Shown in pieces: positions 1-9,400 of a stretch of 64,000 bases of DNA. A program made the translations under genes and the position numbers. This DNA comes from an uncultured Paraglaciecola sp. Lineage in GTDB: Bacteria > Pseudomonadota > Gammaproteobacteria > Enterobacterales > Alteromonadaceae. Numbering within the stretch: the first letter of the stretch is position 1; the number at the start of each line of letters is the position of its first letter. The notes beneath the pieces are model-generated. The model searched no databases. It worked only from the letters and a program-made list of their open reading frames with translations, and was not told where the DNA came from. The stretch covers positions 1 through 64,000 of the forward strand of contig CANMKA010000017.1 of NCBI GenBank assembly GCA_947498355.1. The letters run 5' to 3'.

Positions 1-1
1 A

Positions 2-52
2 ATAAAGTGGTTCAACACGAGCGTAGACGAGGCGTGGCTCGGAGGGCTGTAA
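2..52 (+). CDS. possible C-terminal end of an upstream gene (partial)
   Basis: The frame starting at base 2 stays open from the window edge to a TAA at 50-52 and encodes a short tail ending in DEAWLGGL. Only 16 residues are visible, so no family can be named. It is placed as the tail of a plus-strand gene converging on the cyclase gene that ends at 74. It could be chance. Confidence 0.2.
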   Translation: MKWFNTSVDEAWLGGL

Positions 53-73
53 AATTAAATTCGTGGGGATCCC

Positions 74-1051
74 TCAGCCTCTAACCCCGGGAATATTGTC
101 TTCGACAGGATCAGCGAAGACAATACAATCCCTGCCATTCGCTTTTGCTTGGTATAGCAAATCATCAGCTACTTCAATCATAGATGCTGGCGTATCGTGG
201 CTATCACAACACAACATGACTGCACCAATACTCACAGATATAGACCCATTAATCCCTATAGTAGCCTTTAAGTCTATTTCTCTAACGTTAGTAGAGATGG
301 CATTCGCTACTTTCGCCACCCCCTCTCTATCGGTGCTGGGTAACACAACAGAGAACTCTTCTCCTCCGTAACGAGATGAAAAATCGGTTGGCCGATTGGC
401 AGAGTGTTTAATTGCCTTAGCAACTTCCTTTAAGCAATCGTCTCCTGCCAAATGGCCGTAGGTGTCGTTAAACTGCTTAAATTTATCGATATCAATCATC
501 AATAACCCTAAAGGGGTTTGATTACGTTTAGCTAATTTAATTTGAGTATCTAAAAACATATCGAAATGACGCCTGTTATTTAGAGCAGTCAAACCGTCTT
601 GATAAGCAAAACTTTTCAATTTGTCAGACATAAATTTTAGGGTTAATTGGGCATTTATGCGATTAACCGTCGCGCCAATTGATATAGGTTTACGAATAAA
701 ATCAACGCACCCAGCTTTCCAACCTTTGTCTTCTATATCACGGCTAGTATGAGATGTAATGAAAATTACTGGAATATCTGCCGTCACTTCGTCAGACTTT
801 AATGCGTGACACACTTCGAACCCATCCATATTTGGCATTTCGATATCGAGTAAAACTAAATCAGGGGGAGAAGTTTGGCAATACTCTATTGCATCATTGC
901 CATTGTCTATTGCATGAATAGAGTATTTATCGATGGCAGCTTTGATTATTTGAATGTTGATCTCGTCGTCATCCACCACTAAAACTTGGGCGTTTTTACC
1001 TATAAAAAGGTCTTCTATGTATTCTCTGTGCAATCTACTTTCCTTTGCCAA
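74..1051 (-). CDS. response regulator with GGDEF domain (diguanylate cyclase)
   Basis: Predicted cytoplasmic two-component output protein that makes cyclic di-GMP from two GTP when its receiver is phosphorylated. An N-terminal REC domain (about residues 20-140) has the acidic pocket VVDDDE and phospho-acceptor Asp69 in VLLDIEMP. It is followed by a GGDEF domain (about 145-315) with an intact active-site motif RYGGEEF (GGEEF at 229-233). An RxxD inhibitory site (Arg220-Asp223) lies exactly five residues before GGEEF, so product feedback inhibition is expected. The only sensible start is a TTG at 1051; no in-frame ATG precedes the REC domain. It diverges from the CheB-CheR hybrid gene, and no histidine kinase gene is adjacent. 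The domain assignment is firm; the signal sensed is unknown. Confidence 0.92.
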   Translation of the reverse strand: MAKESRLHREYIEDLFIGKNAQVLVVDDDEINIQIIKAAIDKYSIHAIDNGNDAIEYCQTSPPDLVLLDIEMPNMDGFEVCHALKSDEVTADIPVIFITSHTSRDIEDKGWKAGCVDFIRKPISIGATVNRINAQLTLKFMSDKLKSFAYQDGLTALNNRRHFDMFLDTQIKLAKRNQTPLGLLMIDIDKFKQFNDTYGHLAGDDCLKEVAKAIKHSANRPTDFSSRYGGEEFSVVLPSTDREGVAKVANAISTNVREIDLKATIGINGSISVSIGAVMLCCDSHDTPASMIEVADDLLYQAKANGRDCIVFADPVEDNIPGVRG

Positions 1052-1400
1052 GTTTTAGCCCAACTGCATTGCGAATATACAATGCAAAGTTTGAGTATAT
1101 CAGTTCTCAAAACATAGCTTAAATATCTGCTATGTGATGTACAACAAAAGTATTAAGCAATATTTACGCTTTAATCTGTTTTAAGGTTTACTATAGAAAG
1201 CAGTAATAAACATTTGTTTAATTATTTATAAGCCTATAATTAACATCACAATTATCATTACAAAACCTTGTTTTCAAGGTAAATTAGCGCGCCTTAATTA
1301 TGTTGAAAAATGGCCGAGTTAACGCAGTTAAATTCGACTTTATAGGTGATTTAGCGAATTTATGCTGAAAGATTCAATCAATTTATAAGAGATAAACTAG
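1052..1400. other. divergent intergenic region, no gene seen
   Basis: This AT-rich 349-bp gap between two divergent signalling genes must hold both promoters. I see no open frame with coding character, no RNA gene and no strong operator palindrome. No promoter can be assigned with confidence. Confidence 0.5.
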
Positions 1401-4400
1401 ATGGTAAAAAAAACCAAGGAAATCCAAAAACCAACGCCTTCCCATATAGTTGGAATTGGCGCATCAGCCGGAGGGCTTGAAGCCCTTCAGCAATTCTTTG
1501 GTGGTTTACCAAGTAATACAGGGGCAGCCTATGTGGTGGTCCAACACTTATCTCCAGACTATAAAAGCATGATGTCTGAATTACTGACTAAGCATACTGA
1601 TATGCCCATATTAGAAGTGAGCGACAGTATTTCTATTGAAGCAGATACCATTTATTTAATGCCCCCACGTAAAAACATGCTTATCACAGAAGGTAAGTTG
1701 CTACTCTCTGATCAAATGCCCGACACCCACCCTCATATGTCTATCGATGTGTTCTTACGCTCATTAGCCGAAGACCAACAACATCTAGGGATTGGGATAA
1801 TTTTGTCTGGCACCGGCAGTGATGGCACCAGAGGAATTCGCGCCATGAAAGAGTCTGGCGGCTTAGTTGTGGTGCAAAAACCCGAATCAGCTAAATTTGA
1901 TGGTATGCCAAATAGTGCCTACAACACAGGATTAGCTGATTTAGTAATGCCTGCTAACGAAATGGGCCCTAGCTTGGTCAACTTTATGAATCGGCCATCA
2001 ATTAAAGGGCAGCTTCATACGGTACATCAACAAAATAATACCGATGAGAACAATCCCGTTCTGGCAGAAATATTTCAAATGCTAAAGCGGCAGTCCTCTA
2101 TCAATTTCTCTCAATACAAGCCATCAACTGTTGCTAGACGAATCGAACGTAGGCTAGGGGTCAACCAACTCACTACCCTAGAGGCATACAAATTACTCTT
2201 GTCCGAATCACCGAGAGAAGTGCAAATTCTTAGCAAAGAACTGCTCATAGGCGTCACCCGATTTTTTCGCGATGAAGAGGCCTTTGAAAAGCTTAACGGC
2301 GCAGTCATAAAAGAAGTGTTATCTTCTGGCAGCTTTAACGATCCAATCCGATTGTGGGTAGCAGGATGCTCGTCAGGTGAAGAGGCTTATTCCATCGCTA
2401 TGTTAGTTGATGAGGCCCAAGGCGAACAAGAACACAAACGACAAGTAAAAATATTTGCCACCGACGTAGACAGCGAAGCCATTGCTGAAGCCAGTGCAGG
2501 CGTCTATTCAGCCGAAATTGTGCAAGACATCTCAGCAGAGCGTTTACATAAGTATTTTGATCAGGTAGAAGACAAATACGTGGTCAAAGGTTCATTAAGG
2601 CAGATGGTGATTTTTGCCCAGCACAACATGATTGAAGATCCGCCTTTCTCCAATATTAATTTGGTTAGCTGCCGAAACGCACTCATTTACTTTCAGCCCT
2701 CAGCCCAGCAAAAAGTCTTCGCGTCGTTTTACTTCTCCTTGCAGCAAAATGGCATATTATTTTTAGGTAATTCTGAATCTTTGGGGGAAATGAGCCATCA
2801 TTTTCAAACCCTTGATGAACGTAATCGTCTTTTCCAAAAAGTCAGCTCCATGCGCATGCCTATATCGCAGAATATACCTGATAAATTTAATAGCCTTCCG
2901 CGACCTGCGCCACTTATCTCAAAATCTGGAAACGTCCCCACTAACCCCCTAGTTCCAGCTATGGAAAAGCTAGTAGATCATTACGCACCTGACTGTATTG
3001 TGCTGAACGAACAGTTTGATGCTATCCATATTTATGGGGATGTATCCAAATATACTCGATCCCTCTCAAAAGGTAGAGTCAGTACCAAAATTTCCGATAT
3101 TATTCACCCTGAGCTCAGTATTCCGATCTCTACAGCCTTATACCGCTGTGAAAAAGAAGTAGAGGATGTTTTTTATAAAGATATTGTTTTCTCAAATGGG
3201 CCTGAAAAAATCACAACCGACTTGGCTATTTTTGTTGTTAAACAAGGGAACCTACAAAGCGCGAGTAAAAGCTACATAGTACAATTTGTTGAACATTTAG
3301 GGGCCGTCAAAAAGATTAGCAAGAGTAAGTCTGTTACCTTCGATGCCAGCGAACAATCTAAACAACGCATTTTTGACCTTGAACAAGAGTTGATTAAGAA
3401 ACAAGAACACTTGCAAGTCACAGTAGAAGAGTTGGAAACGACTAACGAAGAACTTCAATCTACTAACGAAGAGCTGATGTCTGCCAACGAAGAAATGCAA
3501 AGCACCAATGAAGAATTACAATCCGTAAATGAAGAGTTATATACGGTTAACAGTGAATACCAAGAAAAAATTTACCAATTGACCGAGGCCAATGCTGATT
3601 TAGATAACGTTATCAATTCTACGGATATTGGTATCATATTCTTGGATGAAAAGCTTACCATACGCAAATTCACCCCGCACTCAACCAACTACATTAATAT
3701 TTTAACAAGTGATATCGGCAGGCCCATACACCATATATCTCACGAATTGGATCTCGATGATTTAGTCGAAAAAATTAGTCAAGTCAGTGCCACAGGCTCT
3801 CCTGTCGAAAAAGATGTGTTGACCCGCTCAGGGCAAGCCGCACTATTGAGAATTGTTCCTTATACTCAAAATGACAAAATACAGCCTGGTCAACAGGGAG
3901 TGTTATTAACCATTACCAATGTCTCCAGACTAAAATTTGTAGAAGAGGCCTTGGTTCAAGCACATAAACAATTTAAGAGTATTTTGAAAGTTCGCTCTGA
4001 AAAGTTAGATCAAAGAATCAACCCAAATGGAGACCTCACTATCTTGTTATTAGAAGATTCTGAAACGGATAGAAAATTGATAAAAAAATATCTAAGTAAC
4101 GCAAAAGATCGTAATTATACCGTTATCGAAGCCAGTGAAATTCAAGCTGGATTGGATATAGTCAAACGAGTGAACATCGATTTATGCTTGCTTGACTATA
4201 ATCTGAAAGGCCAATCAGCTGTTGAGTTTTACCAACAACTCAATCCATCCGGTATTGATTTGCCTATTCTACTATTGTCGGACCAAGACGAAGCCAATAT
4301 GGACAGTGAGTTTTTACATCTTGCAGTGGTAGACGTAATAAACAAATCAGAGTTGTCTAAACCCTTATTGGTCAGAAGTATAGATTATGTACTAGAGCGA

Positions 4401-4436
4401 CAAGAAATTAAAAAGGTGGTGCAAGACTTCAATTAA
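1401..4436 (+). CDS. CheB-CheR fusion with coiled coil, PAS and receiver domain
   Basis: A 1011-residue chemosensory-type hybrid. The CheB methylesterase domain (about 13-200) has Ser22 in GIGASAGG, His49 in VVQHLSP and Asp141 in GTGSDGT, matching the catalytic triad of the family. The CheR methyltransferase domain (about 220-490) carries the SAM-binding motif AGCSSGEEAYS. A long Glu/Asn-rich coiled coil (about 650-735) with repeated TNEELQS units leads to a PAS domain (about 740-850). A C-terminal REC domain (about 890-1011) has its likely phospho-acceptor Asp932 in LLDYNLKG. CheB-CheR-PAS fusions are a known family, often followed by a histidine kinase; here a receiver takes the kinase position. 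Whether it modifies a chemoreceptor is not known. No receptor gene is nearby. Confidence 0.9.
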   Translation: MVKKTKEIQKPTPSHIVGIGASAGGLEALQQFFGGLPSNTGAAYVVVQHLSPDYKSMMSELLTKHTDMPILEVSDSISIEADTIYLMPPRKNMLITEGKLLLSDQMPDTHPHMSIDVFLRSLAEDQQHLGIGIILSGTGSDGTRGIRAMKESGGLVVVQKPESAKFDGMPNSAYNTGLADLVMPANEMGPSLVNFMNRPSIKGQLHTVHQQNNTDENNPVLAEIFQMLKRQSSINFSQYKPSTVARRIERRLGVNQLTTLEAYKLLLSESPREVQILSKELLIGVTRFFRDEEAFEKLNGAVIKEVLSSGSFNDPIRLWVAGCSSGEEAYSIAMLVDEAQGEQEHKRQVKIFATDVDSEAIAEASAGVYSAEIVQDISAERLHKYFDQVEDKYVVKGSLRQMVIFAQHNMIEDPPFSNINLVSCRNALIYFQPSAQQKVFASFYFSLQQNGILFLGNSESLGEMSHHFQTLDERNRLFQKVSSMRMPISQNIPDKFNSLPRPAPLISKSGNVPTNPLVPAMEKLVDHYAPDCIVLNEQFDAIHIYGDVSKYTRSLSKGRVSTKISDIIHPELSIPISTALYRCEKEVEDVFYKDIVFSNGPEKITTDLAIFVVKQGNLQSASKSYIVQFVEHLGAVKKISKSKSVTFDASEQSKQRIFDLEQELIKKQEHLQVTVEELETTNEELQSTNEELMSANEEMQSTNEELQSVNEELYTVNSEYQEKIYQLTEANADLDNVINSTDIGIIFLDEKLTIRKFTPHSTNYINILTSDIGRPIHHISHELDLDDLVEKISQVSATGSPVEKDVLTRSGQAALLRIVPYTQNDKIQPGQQGVLLTITNVSRLKFVEEALVQAHKQFKSILKVRSEKLDQRINPNGDLTILLLEDSETDRKLIKKYLSNAKDRNYTVIEASEIQAGLDIVKRVNIDLCLLDYNLKGQSAVEFYQQLNPSGIDLPILLLSDQDEANMDSEFLHLAVVDVINKSELSKPLLVRSIDYVLERQEIKKVVQDFN

Positions 4437-4566
4437 CCCGCGTGATCTCCTTAAAGAGGCTAGTTAGCATAAAACCCATCTGCAGGCTCAAAGGGCCACC
4501 TCAGAGCCTGCCCTTAAAGTTAGTACTCCAATCCTATAGTTTTATAGGTAGTAGTAAAATTACAGA

Positions 4567-4875
4567 TGCCTTACACCCTTCAGGTCCTGCTAGGCGATGC
4601 TCTATTCAGATGTATTTGAGATTGCTTAAAAATCAGATCAGAATCCGGTTGTCGCTAGACAACCTATATTTGATTTACTATTCAGTAAAAGTCGGAATTA
4701 CGAAAAAGTTAACTGGAAAATTTGAATTCGCGCCCCTCTGCAATGCGCTGCATTAATTTTTCGTGAGATGGTGGGATGTAGTCAGTATTTTTAGGCGCAT
4801 GCGCCGCCTGACGGAACAGCTCAACATGGATGTTGAGATTGGGTGCCGATCATCATGGATGTGTATATAACTGCT
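4567..4875. repeat. tandem intergenic repeat, copy 1
   Basis: First copy of a ~308-bp direct repeat, bounded by TGCCTTAC at the left and GTGTATATAACTGCT at the right. Identity with copy 2 is lower in the left third and very high from about 4670 to the end. The unit includes the palindrome GGCGCATGCGCC and a CAACAT/ATGTTG inverted repeat. The period to copy 2 is 340 bp. No open frame is conserved between the copies, so it is non-coding. Confidence 0.85.
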
Positions 4876-4906
4876 GACAAGATACACTGGATTACTTCAG
4901 GCATCC

Positions 4907-5214
4907 TGCCTTACGCCCTTCGGGCCATGCTTCGCATGTTCTATTTTGGTGTATTTTAGATTGTTTAGAAATCAGATCTAACTCAGGGTGTCGCTAGACA
5001 ATCTATATTTGATTTACTATTCGGTAAAAATCGGGATTACGAAAAAGTTAACTGGAAAATTTGAATTCGCTTCGCTCTGCAATGTGCTGCATTAATTTTT
5101 CGTGAGATGGTGGGGTGAAGTCAGTATCTTTAGGCGCATGCGCCGCCTGACGGAACAGCTCAACATGGATGTTGAGGTTGGGTGCCGATCATTATGGACG
5201 TGTATATAACTGCT
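4907..5214. repeat. tandem intergenic repeat, copy 2
   Basis: Second copy of the unit at 4567-4875, with scattered substitutions. Its left end has two perfect small hairpins, GCCC-TTC-GGGC (4915-4925) and CATGC-TTC-GCATG (4926-4938), which are degraded in copy 1. A diverged third repeat head, beginning CTGGATTTACTC, is visible just before the hairpin array at 5290. Confidence 0.85.
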
Positions 5215-5289
5215 TAATGGGTATGCTATAAACTGCCTAATACATACGCTCGAAACGTGCTGGATTTACTCATATCGTCCCTGATATTC

Positions 5290-5355
5290 GCCCTTCGGGC
5301 AGCCAGCCTTCGGCTGTACAACTTGTTCCCTACAAGTTGTCGAACCACGCTGGTT
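5290..5355. repeat. array of four adjacent hairpins
   Basis: Four consecutive inverted repeats lie nearly back to back: GCCC-TTC-GGGC (5290-5300), AGCC-TTC-GGCT (5305-5315), a 9-bp stem ACAACTTGT/ACAAGTTGT around TCCCT (5318-5340) and AACCA-CGC-TGGTT (5343-5355). They lie downstream of the minus-strand tRNA-Lys genes, so they may end or process that transcript. There is no T-tract, so a simple intrinsic terminator is not supported. Confidence 0.6.
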
Positions 5356-5428
5356 CTCATCCGGCACGACATAAGTCACATACTTATATGTTTAAAATTT
5401 ATTGAGTGTTTGGGATATACATGAAAGA

Positions 5429-5504
5429 TGGTGGGTCGTGCTGGATTCGAACCAGCGACCAATTGATTAAAAGTCAACTGCTCTACCAACTGAGCTAACG
5501 ACCC
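5429..5504 (-). tRNA. tRNA-Lys (anticodon TTT), second copy
   Basis: A 76-nt cloverleaf on the minus strand. The acceptor stem GGGTCGT/ACGACCC, D-arm TAGCTCAGTTGGTAGAGCA, anticodon loop CTTTTAA (anticodon TTT, reading AAA/AAG) and T-arm GGTTCGAATCC are all intact. CCA is encoded at the 3' end (5431-5429 on the complementary strand). It is identical to the copy at 5543-5618 and is likely co-transcribed with it from the promoter near 5655. Confidence 0.97.
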
Positions 5505-5542
5505 ATCTTTTGGATACTTGCAATGAGTGATATTAGAAAAAG

Positions 5543-5618
5543 TGGTGGGTCGTGCTGGATTCGAACCAGCGACCAATTGATTAAAAGTCAACTGCTCTAC
5601 CAACTGAGCTAACGACCC
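5543..5618 (-). tRNA. tRNA-Lys (anticodon TTT), first copy
   Basis: Identical in sequence to the downstream tRNA-Lys, with intact stems, anticodon TTT and an encoded CCA. The two genes are 38 bp apart. This copy is promoter-proximal on the minus strand. Confidence 0.97.
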
Positions 5619-5650
5619 TTTTTCTGTTCGCCTCACTGCGAAGGCGGCAT

Positions 5651-5678
5651 ATAATACTCAATTGAGAATTCTGTGCAA
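5651..5678 (-). promoter_or_regulatory. sigma-70 promoter of the tRNA-Lys pair
   Basis: Read on the minus strand there is a TTGCAC -35 element (complement of 5673-5678), a 16-bp spacer and a TATTAT -10 element (complement of 5651-5656). A GC-rich stretch GCCGCC follows the -10. A GC-rich discriminator is typical of stringently controlled stable-RNA promoters in Gammaproteobacteria. The distance to the first tRNA 5' end (about 33 bp) fits a short leader. Confidence 0.6.
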
Positions 5679-5803
5679 GCTTAAAAATGAATTATTTTTA
5701 ATATCTTAACTGTTTGCCGAAAAAGCATACAAATCATTGCGTATTTGCTGGATTTGTATGCATTTGTCACGAAGTTTAGTTGAAGCCTAAGCTAGCATCG
5801 GCC

Positions 5804-6538
5804 TTATAAATCCTGTAAACGACGTGCTGCTAACTTGCTTGACGACGAATCTGGGTACTCAGAAATGAGCTGCTGCCATAATTGTTTTGCTCTGGCAGTG
5901 TTTGAGCGTTCCTGTTCTGTCACACCTAATTTGAGCATAGCATCTGCTCGCTTACTCGAATCTGGATATTGACTGACTAACGCTGAAAATTGCTGCCCCG
6001 CGCCTGCCCAATCTTGTTTGTTAAACAAAAGCTGCCCCAGCCAGTACCTAGCATTCGGTACGTAACTAGATTGTGGGTAATTTTGTAAAAACGCTCTAAA
6101 CTCAGGAATGGCCTGATCGTAAAGTTTGTCTTTTAAAATCAGATTGACCGCTTTGTCGTAAGCTTCATTTTCGTTACCAGATAAGACTTGAGCTGGCGGC
6201 TCAACTACGGCTGGCGTGACGTTAGTCGGTGCTGCTGCAAGGCTCTCCATACGCTTGTCTATTTCTAAATATAGTTCGCGCTGTCTTTGTAGTACTTTTT
6301 CGAGCTGATGATTTTGAACCTCAACGGCCCCACGAAGCTGATTGACTTCATCTTGTAAAATATCAAGCTGTTGCTGCTGCCTATGCTGAGCTGCTGTACG
6401 CGCTTTGAGGAGTCTTTCAACGTCGTCTAGGCGTTGATTACTGCTTGGTGCAGTTACGTCTGTCACAGGGGCAGGAACCGCAAAAACTGCGGTTCCAAAA
6501 AGCCCTAGTAAACCCATCACTAAGGTATGTTTAATCAT
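5804..6538 (-). CDS. cpoB: Tol-Pal system protein CpoB (YbgF)
   Basis: Periplasmic coordinator of cell-wall synthesis and outer-membrane constriction in the Tol-Pal system. The 244-residue product has a signal peptide ending near AVFA-VPA. An N-terminal coiled coil (about 30-100, rich in Gln/Leu/Arg, the trimerisation region of the family) is followed by a C-terminal TPR domain (about 125-244) with the typical YDKAVNLILKDKLYDQAIPE and YPQSSYVPNARYWLGQ repeats. It is the last gene of the tol operon, 11 bp after pal. Length and position match the family. Confidence 0.95.
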   Translation of the reverse strand: MIKHTLVMGLLGLFGTAVFAVPAPVTDVTAPSSNQRLDDVERLLKARTAAQHRQQQQLDILQDEVNQLRGAVEVQNHQLEKVLQRQRELYLEIDKRMESLAAAPTNVTPAVVEPPAQVLSGNENEAYDKAVNLILKDKLYDQAIPEFRAFLQNYPQSSYVPNARYWLGQLLFNKQDWAGAGQQFSALVSQYPDSSKRADAMLKLGVTEQERSNTARAKQLWQQLISEYPDSSSSKLAARRLQDL

Positions 6539-6549
6539 AGTATAATCAA

Positions 6550-7104
6550 TTAGCGATAAACTAGTACACCACGGCGGTTTTCAGCATAAGCTGCTTCCGT
6601 GTTGCTAGTGTTAACTGGCTTTTCTTCGCCGTATGAAACAACCGATATTTGCGATGGACTAACGCCAGCATTTAACAAATAGGTTTGTACTGACTTAGCA
6701 CGAGACTCACCTAAAGCAATATTATACTCAGGTGTACCGCGACTATCACAATGCCCTTCAACGACAACAGATTGCTCTGGGTATTTAGTCAAAAATGCGG
6801 CATGCTGATCAAGTACATCAAAGTACTGAGAGCTAATTGACGCGCGATCAAAATCGAAATATACCACTTGATTGCTTTGTACCGCTTCAAGTTGTTGTTT
6901 CTTCTCTTCTACAGGGCTAAGCACTCTGCCGATAGAACCCGTTTGCGTCTGGGCATCTTGGGCTCTGCGATCAGCTTCAGCTTGTGCAGCTGCGCGGTTA
7001 CGTTCAGCTTCTGCTTCCGCTTCTGAAGGGCCAGAAGAACACGCGACCATAGTGACGACTGGAAGAGCGATTACCAACCCTTTAAAAATTTTGTTAAATT
7101 GCAT
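6550..7104 (-). CDS. pal: peptidoglycan-associated lipoprotein Pal
   Basis: Outer-membrane lipoprotein that binds peptidoglycan and TolB. The signal peptide ends in a lipobox with the modified Cys in MVACSSGP. An Ala/Glu-rich linker follows, then a C-terminal OmpA-like domain (about 75-184) with the diaminopimelate-binding signature VVEGHCDSRGTPEYN and the conserved GESRAKSV and ENRRGVLV segments. The 184-residue length is normal. It sits between tolB and cpoB in the canonical order. Confidence 0.97.
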   Translation of the reverse strand: MQFNKIFKGLVIALPVVTMVACSSGPSEAEAEAERNRAAAQAEADRRAQDAQTQTGSIGRVLSPVEEKKQQLEAVQSNQVVYFDFDRASISSQYFDVLDQHAAFLTKYPEQSVVVEGHCDSRGTPEYNIALGESRAKSVQTYLLNAGVSPSQISVVSYGEEKPVNTSNTEAAYAENRRGVLVYR

Positions 7105-7147
7105 GCTTCTATTCCTGTATTTATTCGAGTTAGATTAAAAGTAATGG

Positions 7148-8500
7148 TTACAACAAAAATGGTGACCAATTTGGAGCTTTAACTTGCCCATCTGCCGCAG
7201 GCAAAAGGGCTTTAAATCTGCCATCCAACGACACTAATGAAAGTACTTGTTTACCTTGATGCAAGGTACTGTAAATTATCATACTGCCATTGGGGGCGAT
7301 ACTGGGCGATTCGTCAAGTTCGGTTTTCGTCAAAACTTGCAAACGACCACTGGTTAAATCTTGTTTGGCAATTTGGTATTTGCCTCGTGTGCGATTGACC
7401 ATCACCATATGTTTACCATCTGGGGTAATGGTACCACCTAGGTTCATTTCTCCGTCAAACGTTACGCGGCGAACCTTCATATTGTCTAAATTTACGCGAT
7501 ATATCTGAGGTTTACCACCCCGTTCTGAGCTAAATATTAAGCCTTTACTGTCTGGAGTCCAACTTGGTTCAGTGTCTATGGCTCTATTTCTAGTGACTCT
7601 GCGTAATTGCTTACTCGCAATGTTCATAACATACAATTCTGGGTTGCCATCTTTAGACAAAACTAGCGCTAACTGTTTTCCGTCGGGAGAGAACTTAGGC
7701 GAGCCATTTATCCCCGGAAAATCTGTCATCTGGGTCCGAGTCATAGTATAAATGTCTTGGATAAATATTTGTGGACGACGATTTTCGAAACTCACATAGG
7801 CAAGCTTGCTGCCATCTGGAGACCAATTTGGCGACATAAGCGGTTCTTTTGAACGTAATAAGATAGTCTCGTTCGCACCATCGTAGTCTGCTACTACCAT
7901 TTGGAATGGAAAGTCGTATTTGTTTCTGTCTCGCACCACAACATAGGCAATGCGGGTTAAAAAGGCGCCTTTTTCACCGGTTAAGCGTTCGTAAACTACA
8001 TCGCTAATTCTGTGGGCGTATTGACGGAAACCCGAACTGGTGATCACTGAGCTGCGACTTTCAAGAATATGGTCATTGCTGCTAATTAGCCGCCCGCCAC
8101 TTAATGCTTGAGATTGGCCTCCAGTAATTTGTCCACGCAACACATCTATTAACTCGTAACTGACTCTAAACTGGTCAATTCCGCTGGCCTCTATCTTTCC
8201 AACTAGCACAGCTTCAACGCCTTTCGACGCCCATGCACTGTAGTCGATGTCTTTGTCACTATTTGGATATTGAGGCATAGCCGAGCTGGCAATTGGATTG
8301 AATTTACCGCTTCGTAATAAGTCCGCAGCAATGACATCTGTGAGATTCCCGGGTAATGCGCCCTGGCCTACCCATTTAAAGGGCACAACCGCTATGGGCC
8401 TAGAAGTGTCGACCCCTTCTGTGATGACAATTTCCAACACAGCTAAACTTTTAAAACTTATCAACAATAAGGTGGCAGCAAACAAACAGTTTTTTAGCAT
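7148..8500 (-). CDS. tolB: Tol-Pal translocation protein TolB
   Basis: Periplasmic beta-propeller protein that links Pal to the inner-membrane TolQRA complex. The 450 residues start with a signal peptide (cleavage near SLA). An N-terminal alpha/beta domain follows (about 25-165, with IAVVPFKW). A six-bladed propeller (about 190-430) then shows repeated blades such as [26 protein letters not shown] and [12 protein letters not shown]. The start overlaps the tolA stop by one base, consistent with translational coupling. Confidence 0.97.
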   Translation of the reverse strand: MLKNCLFAATLLLISFKSLAVLEIVITEGVDTSRPIAVVPFKWVGQGALPGNLTDVIAADLLRSGKFNPIASSAMPQYPNSDKDIDYSAWASKGVEAVLVGKIEASGIDQFRVSYELIDVLRGQITGGQSQALSGGRLISSNDHILESRSSVITSSGFRQYAHRISDVVYERLTGEKGAFLTRIAYVVVRDRNKYDFPFQMVVADYDGANETILLRSKEPLMSPNWSPDGSKLAYVSFENRRPQIFIQDIYTMTRTQMTDFPGINGSPKFSPDGKQLALVLSKDGNPELYVMNIASKQLRRVTRNRAIDTEPSWTPDSKGLIFSSERGGKPQIYRVNLDNMKVRRVTFDGEMNLGGTITPDGKHMVMVNRTRGKYQIAKQDLTSGRLQVLTKTELDESPSIAPNGSMIIYSTLHQGKQVLSLVSLDGRFKALLPAADGQVKAPNWSPFLL

Positions 8501-9393
8501 TATAGTTCTGGCTCTACAGTTAAATTAATATTGCGCAATTTTTCAAAGACGTCGGCCTCTTGAGATACAGGTAAAGTATCGGCTTTAAACACAGCCGCTT
8601 TGGCTGCACGGCATAAAATCGGGTCTCCACCCAACTCTTGAACTTGAGTAACCAAACCATTCGACGCTAGACGTATACTTAGACGACAATTTCGTCCTTT
8701 CATTGCATCATCTACGATCAAATTACGTTGGATAGTTTGTCTAATCAAGGCCTGATACTTTTGTACTTCACTCAGCACTTGCTTATTTCTCGCTTGCTGG
8801 CGCACCGCCTGCTCTGCTTGCAGTTGCTCTTGAAGGGCTCTTTCTTGAGCGGCCTTTTCTGCCGCTTCTTGTTTTTTACGTTGTGCTTCTTTTAACGCCT
8901 TTTCTTCTCTTTCACGTTTTTCTTTAGCTTGCTTAGCAAGCGCTTCTGCTTTTTTCTTTTCTTGTTCTTTACGTTTTCTCTCGGCTTCTAACGCTTGAGC
9001 CTTAGCTTTTTCTTGTTGTTGCTTAGCTCTGGCAGCTGCTGCGGCCTGCTCAGCCTTTTTCTTATCTAAGCGTTGTTGTTCTGTTTTCTTTTTTAGCGCA
9101 CGCACTTCGGCTTCTTGCTTTTTACGGGCTGTTTCAGCATCTTTGGCTCGCTTTTCTAACTCTTTAACTCTTTGCTCCTCTTTCAGGCGAGCCTGCTGTT
9201 TTTGAGCTGCGACTTTATCGATTTGTTTTTGTAATTGAGCTTGGTCAACAACAACCGCCTCAATAATTGGTTGAGCCTGACTAACCTGAGGCTGTAGCGG
9301 CTTTCTTGTCATGCCTTGACTCAACACTAAGCCAACCAACACCACTAGGTGTAAGCTGAACGATAATAAAAGTGCGAGCTTCAATTTAGACAT
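8500..9393 (-). CDS. tolA: cell envelope integrity protein TolA
   Basis: Inner-membrane protein that spans the periplasm and transmits force from TolQR to TolB/Pal. One N-terminal membrane helix (about residues 5-24) precedes a very long Lys/Ala/Glu/Gln-rich helix (about 50-210). A globular C-terminal domain (about 215-297) has the conserved pair of cysteines in NCRLSIRL and PILCRAA. At 297 residues it is somewhat shorter than E. coli TolA, mostly in the helical region, which varies in length in this family. Confidence 0.95.
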   Translation of the reverse strand: MSKLKLALLLSFSLHLVVLVGLVLSQGMTRKPLQPQVSQAQPIIEAVVVDQAQLQKQIDKVAAQKQQARLKEEQRVKELEKRAKDAETARKKQEAEVRALKKKTEQQRLDKKKAEQAAAAARAKQQQEKAKAQALEAERKRKEQEKKKAEALAKQAKEKREREEKALKEAQRKKQEAAEKAAQERALQEQLQAEQAVRQQARNKQVLSEVQKYQALIRQTIQRNLIVDDAMKGRNCRLSIRLASNGLVTQVQELGGDPILCRAAKAAVFKADTLPVSQEADVFEKLRNINLTVEPEL

Positions 9394-9400
9394 GTATTGG

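Larger units (their letters stand above)
4437..5428. other. gene-poor region with repeats and hairpins
   Basis: About 990 bp between the CheB-CheR gene and the tRNA-Lys genes. It contains an imperfect hairpin (GCAGGCTC 4482-4489 with GAGCCTGC 4504-4511), two tandem copies of a ~308-bp repeat, a diverged third repeat head and a cluster of short hairpins. A 104-codon frame at 4442-4756 runs into the first repeat; it has no family resemblance and I do not call it. Confidence 0.7.

Noticed and set aside
4442..4756. 104-codon plus-strand frame after the CheB-CheR gene
   Set aside because: It runs into the first non-coding repeat, has no ribosome-binding site or recognisable domain, and the frame is not kept in the second repeat copy.
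5376..5636. 86-codon minus-strand frame over the tRNA genes
   Set aside because: The frame simply translates the two identical tRNA-Lys genes, which explains its internal peptide repeat.
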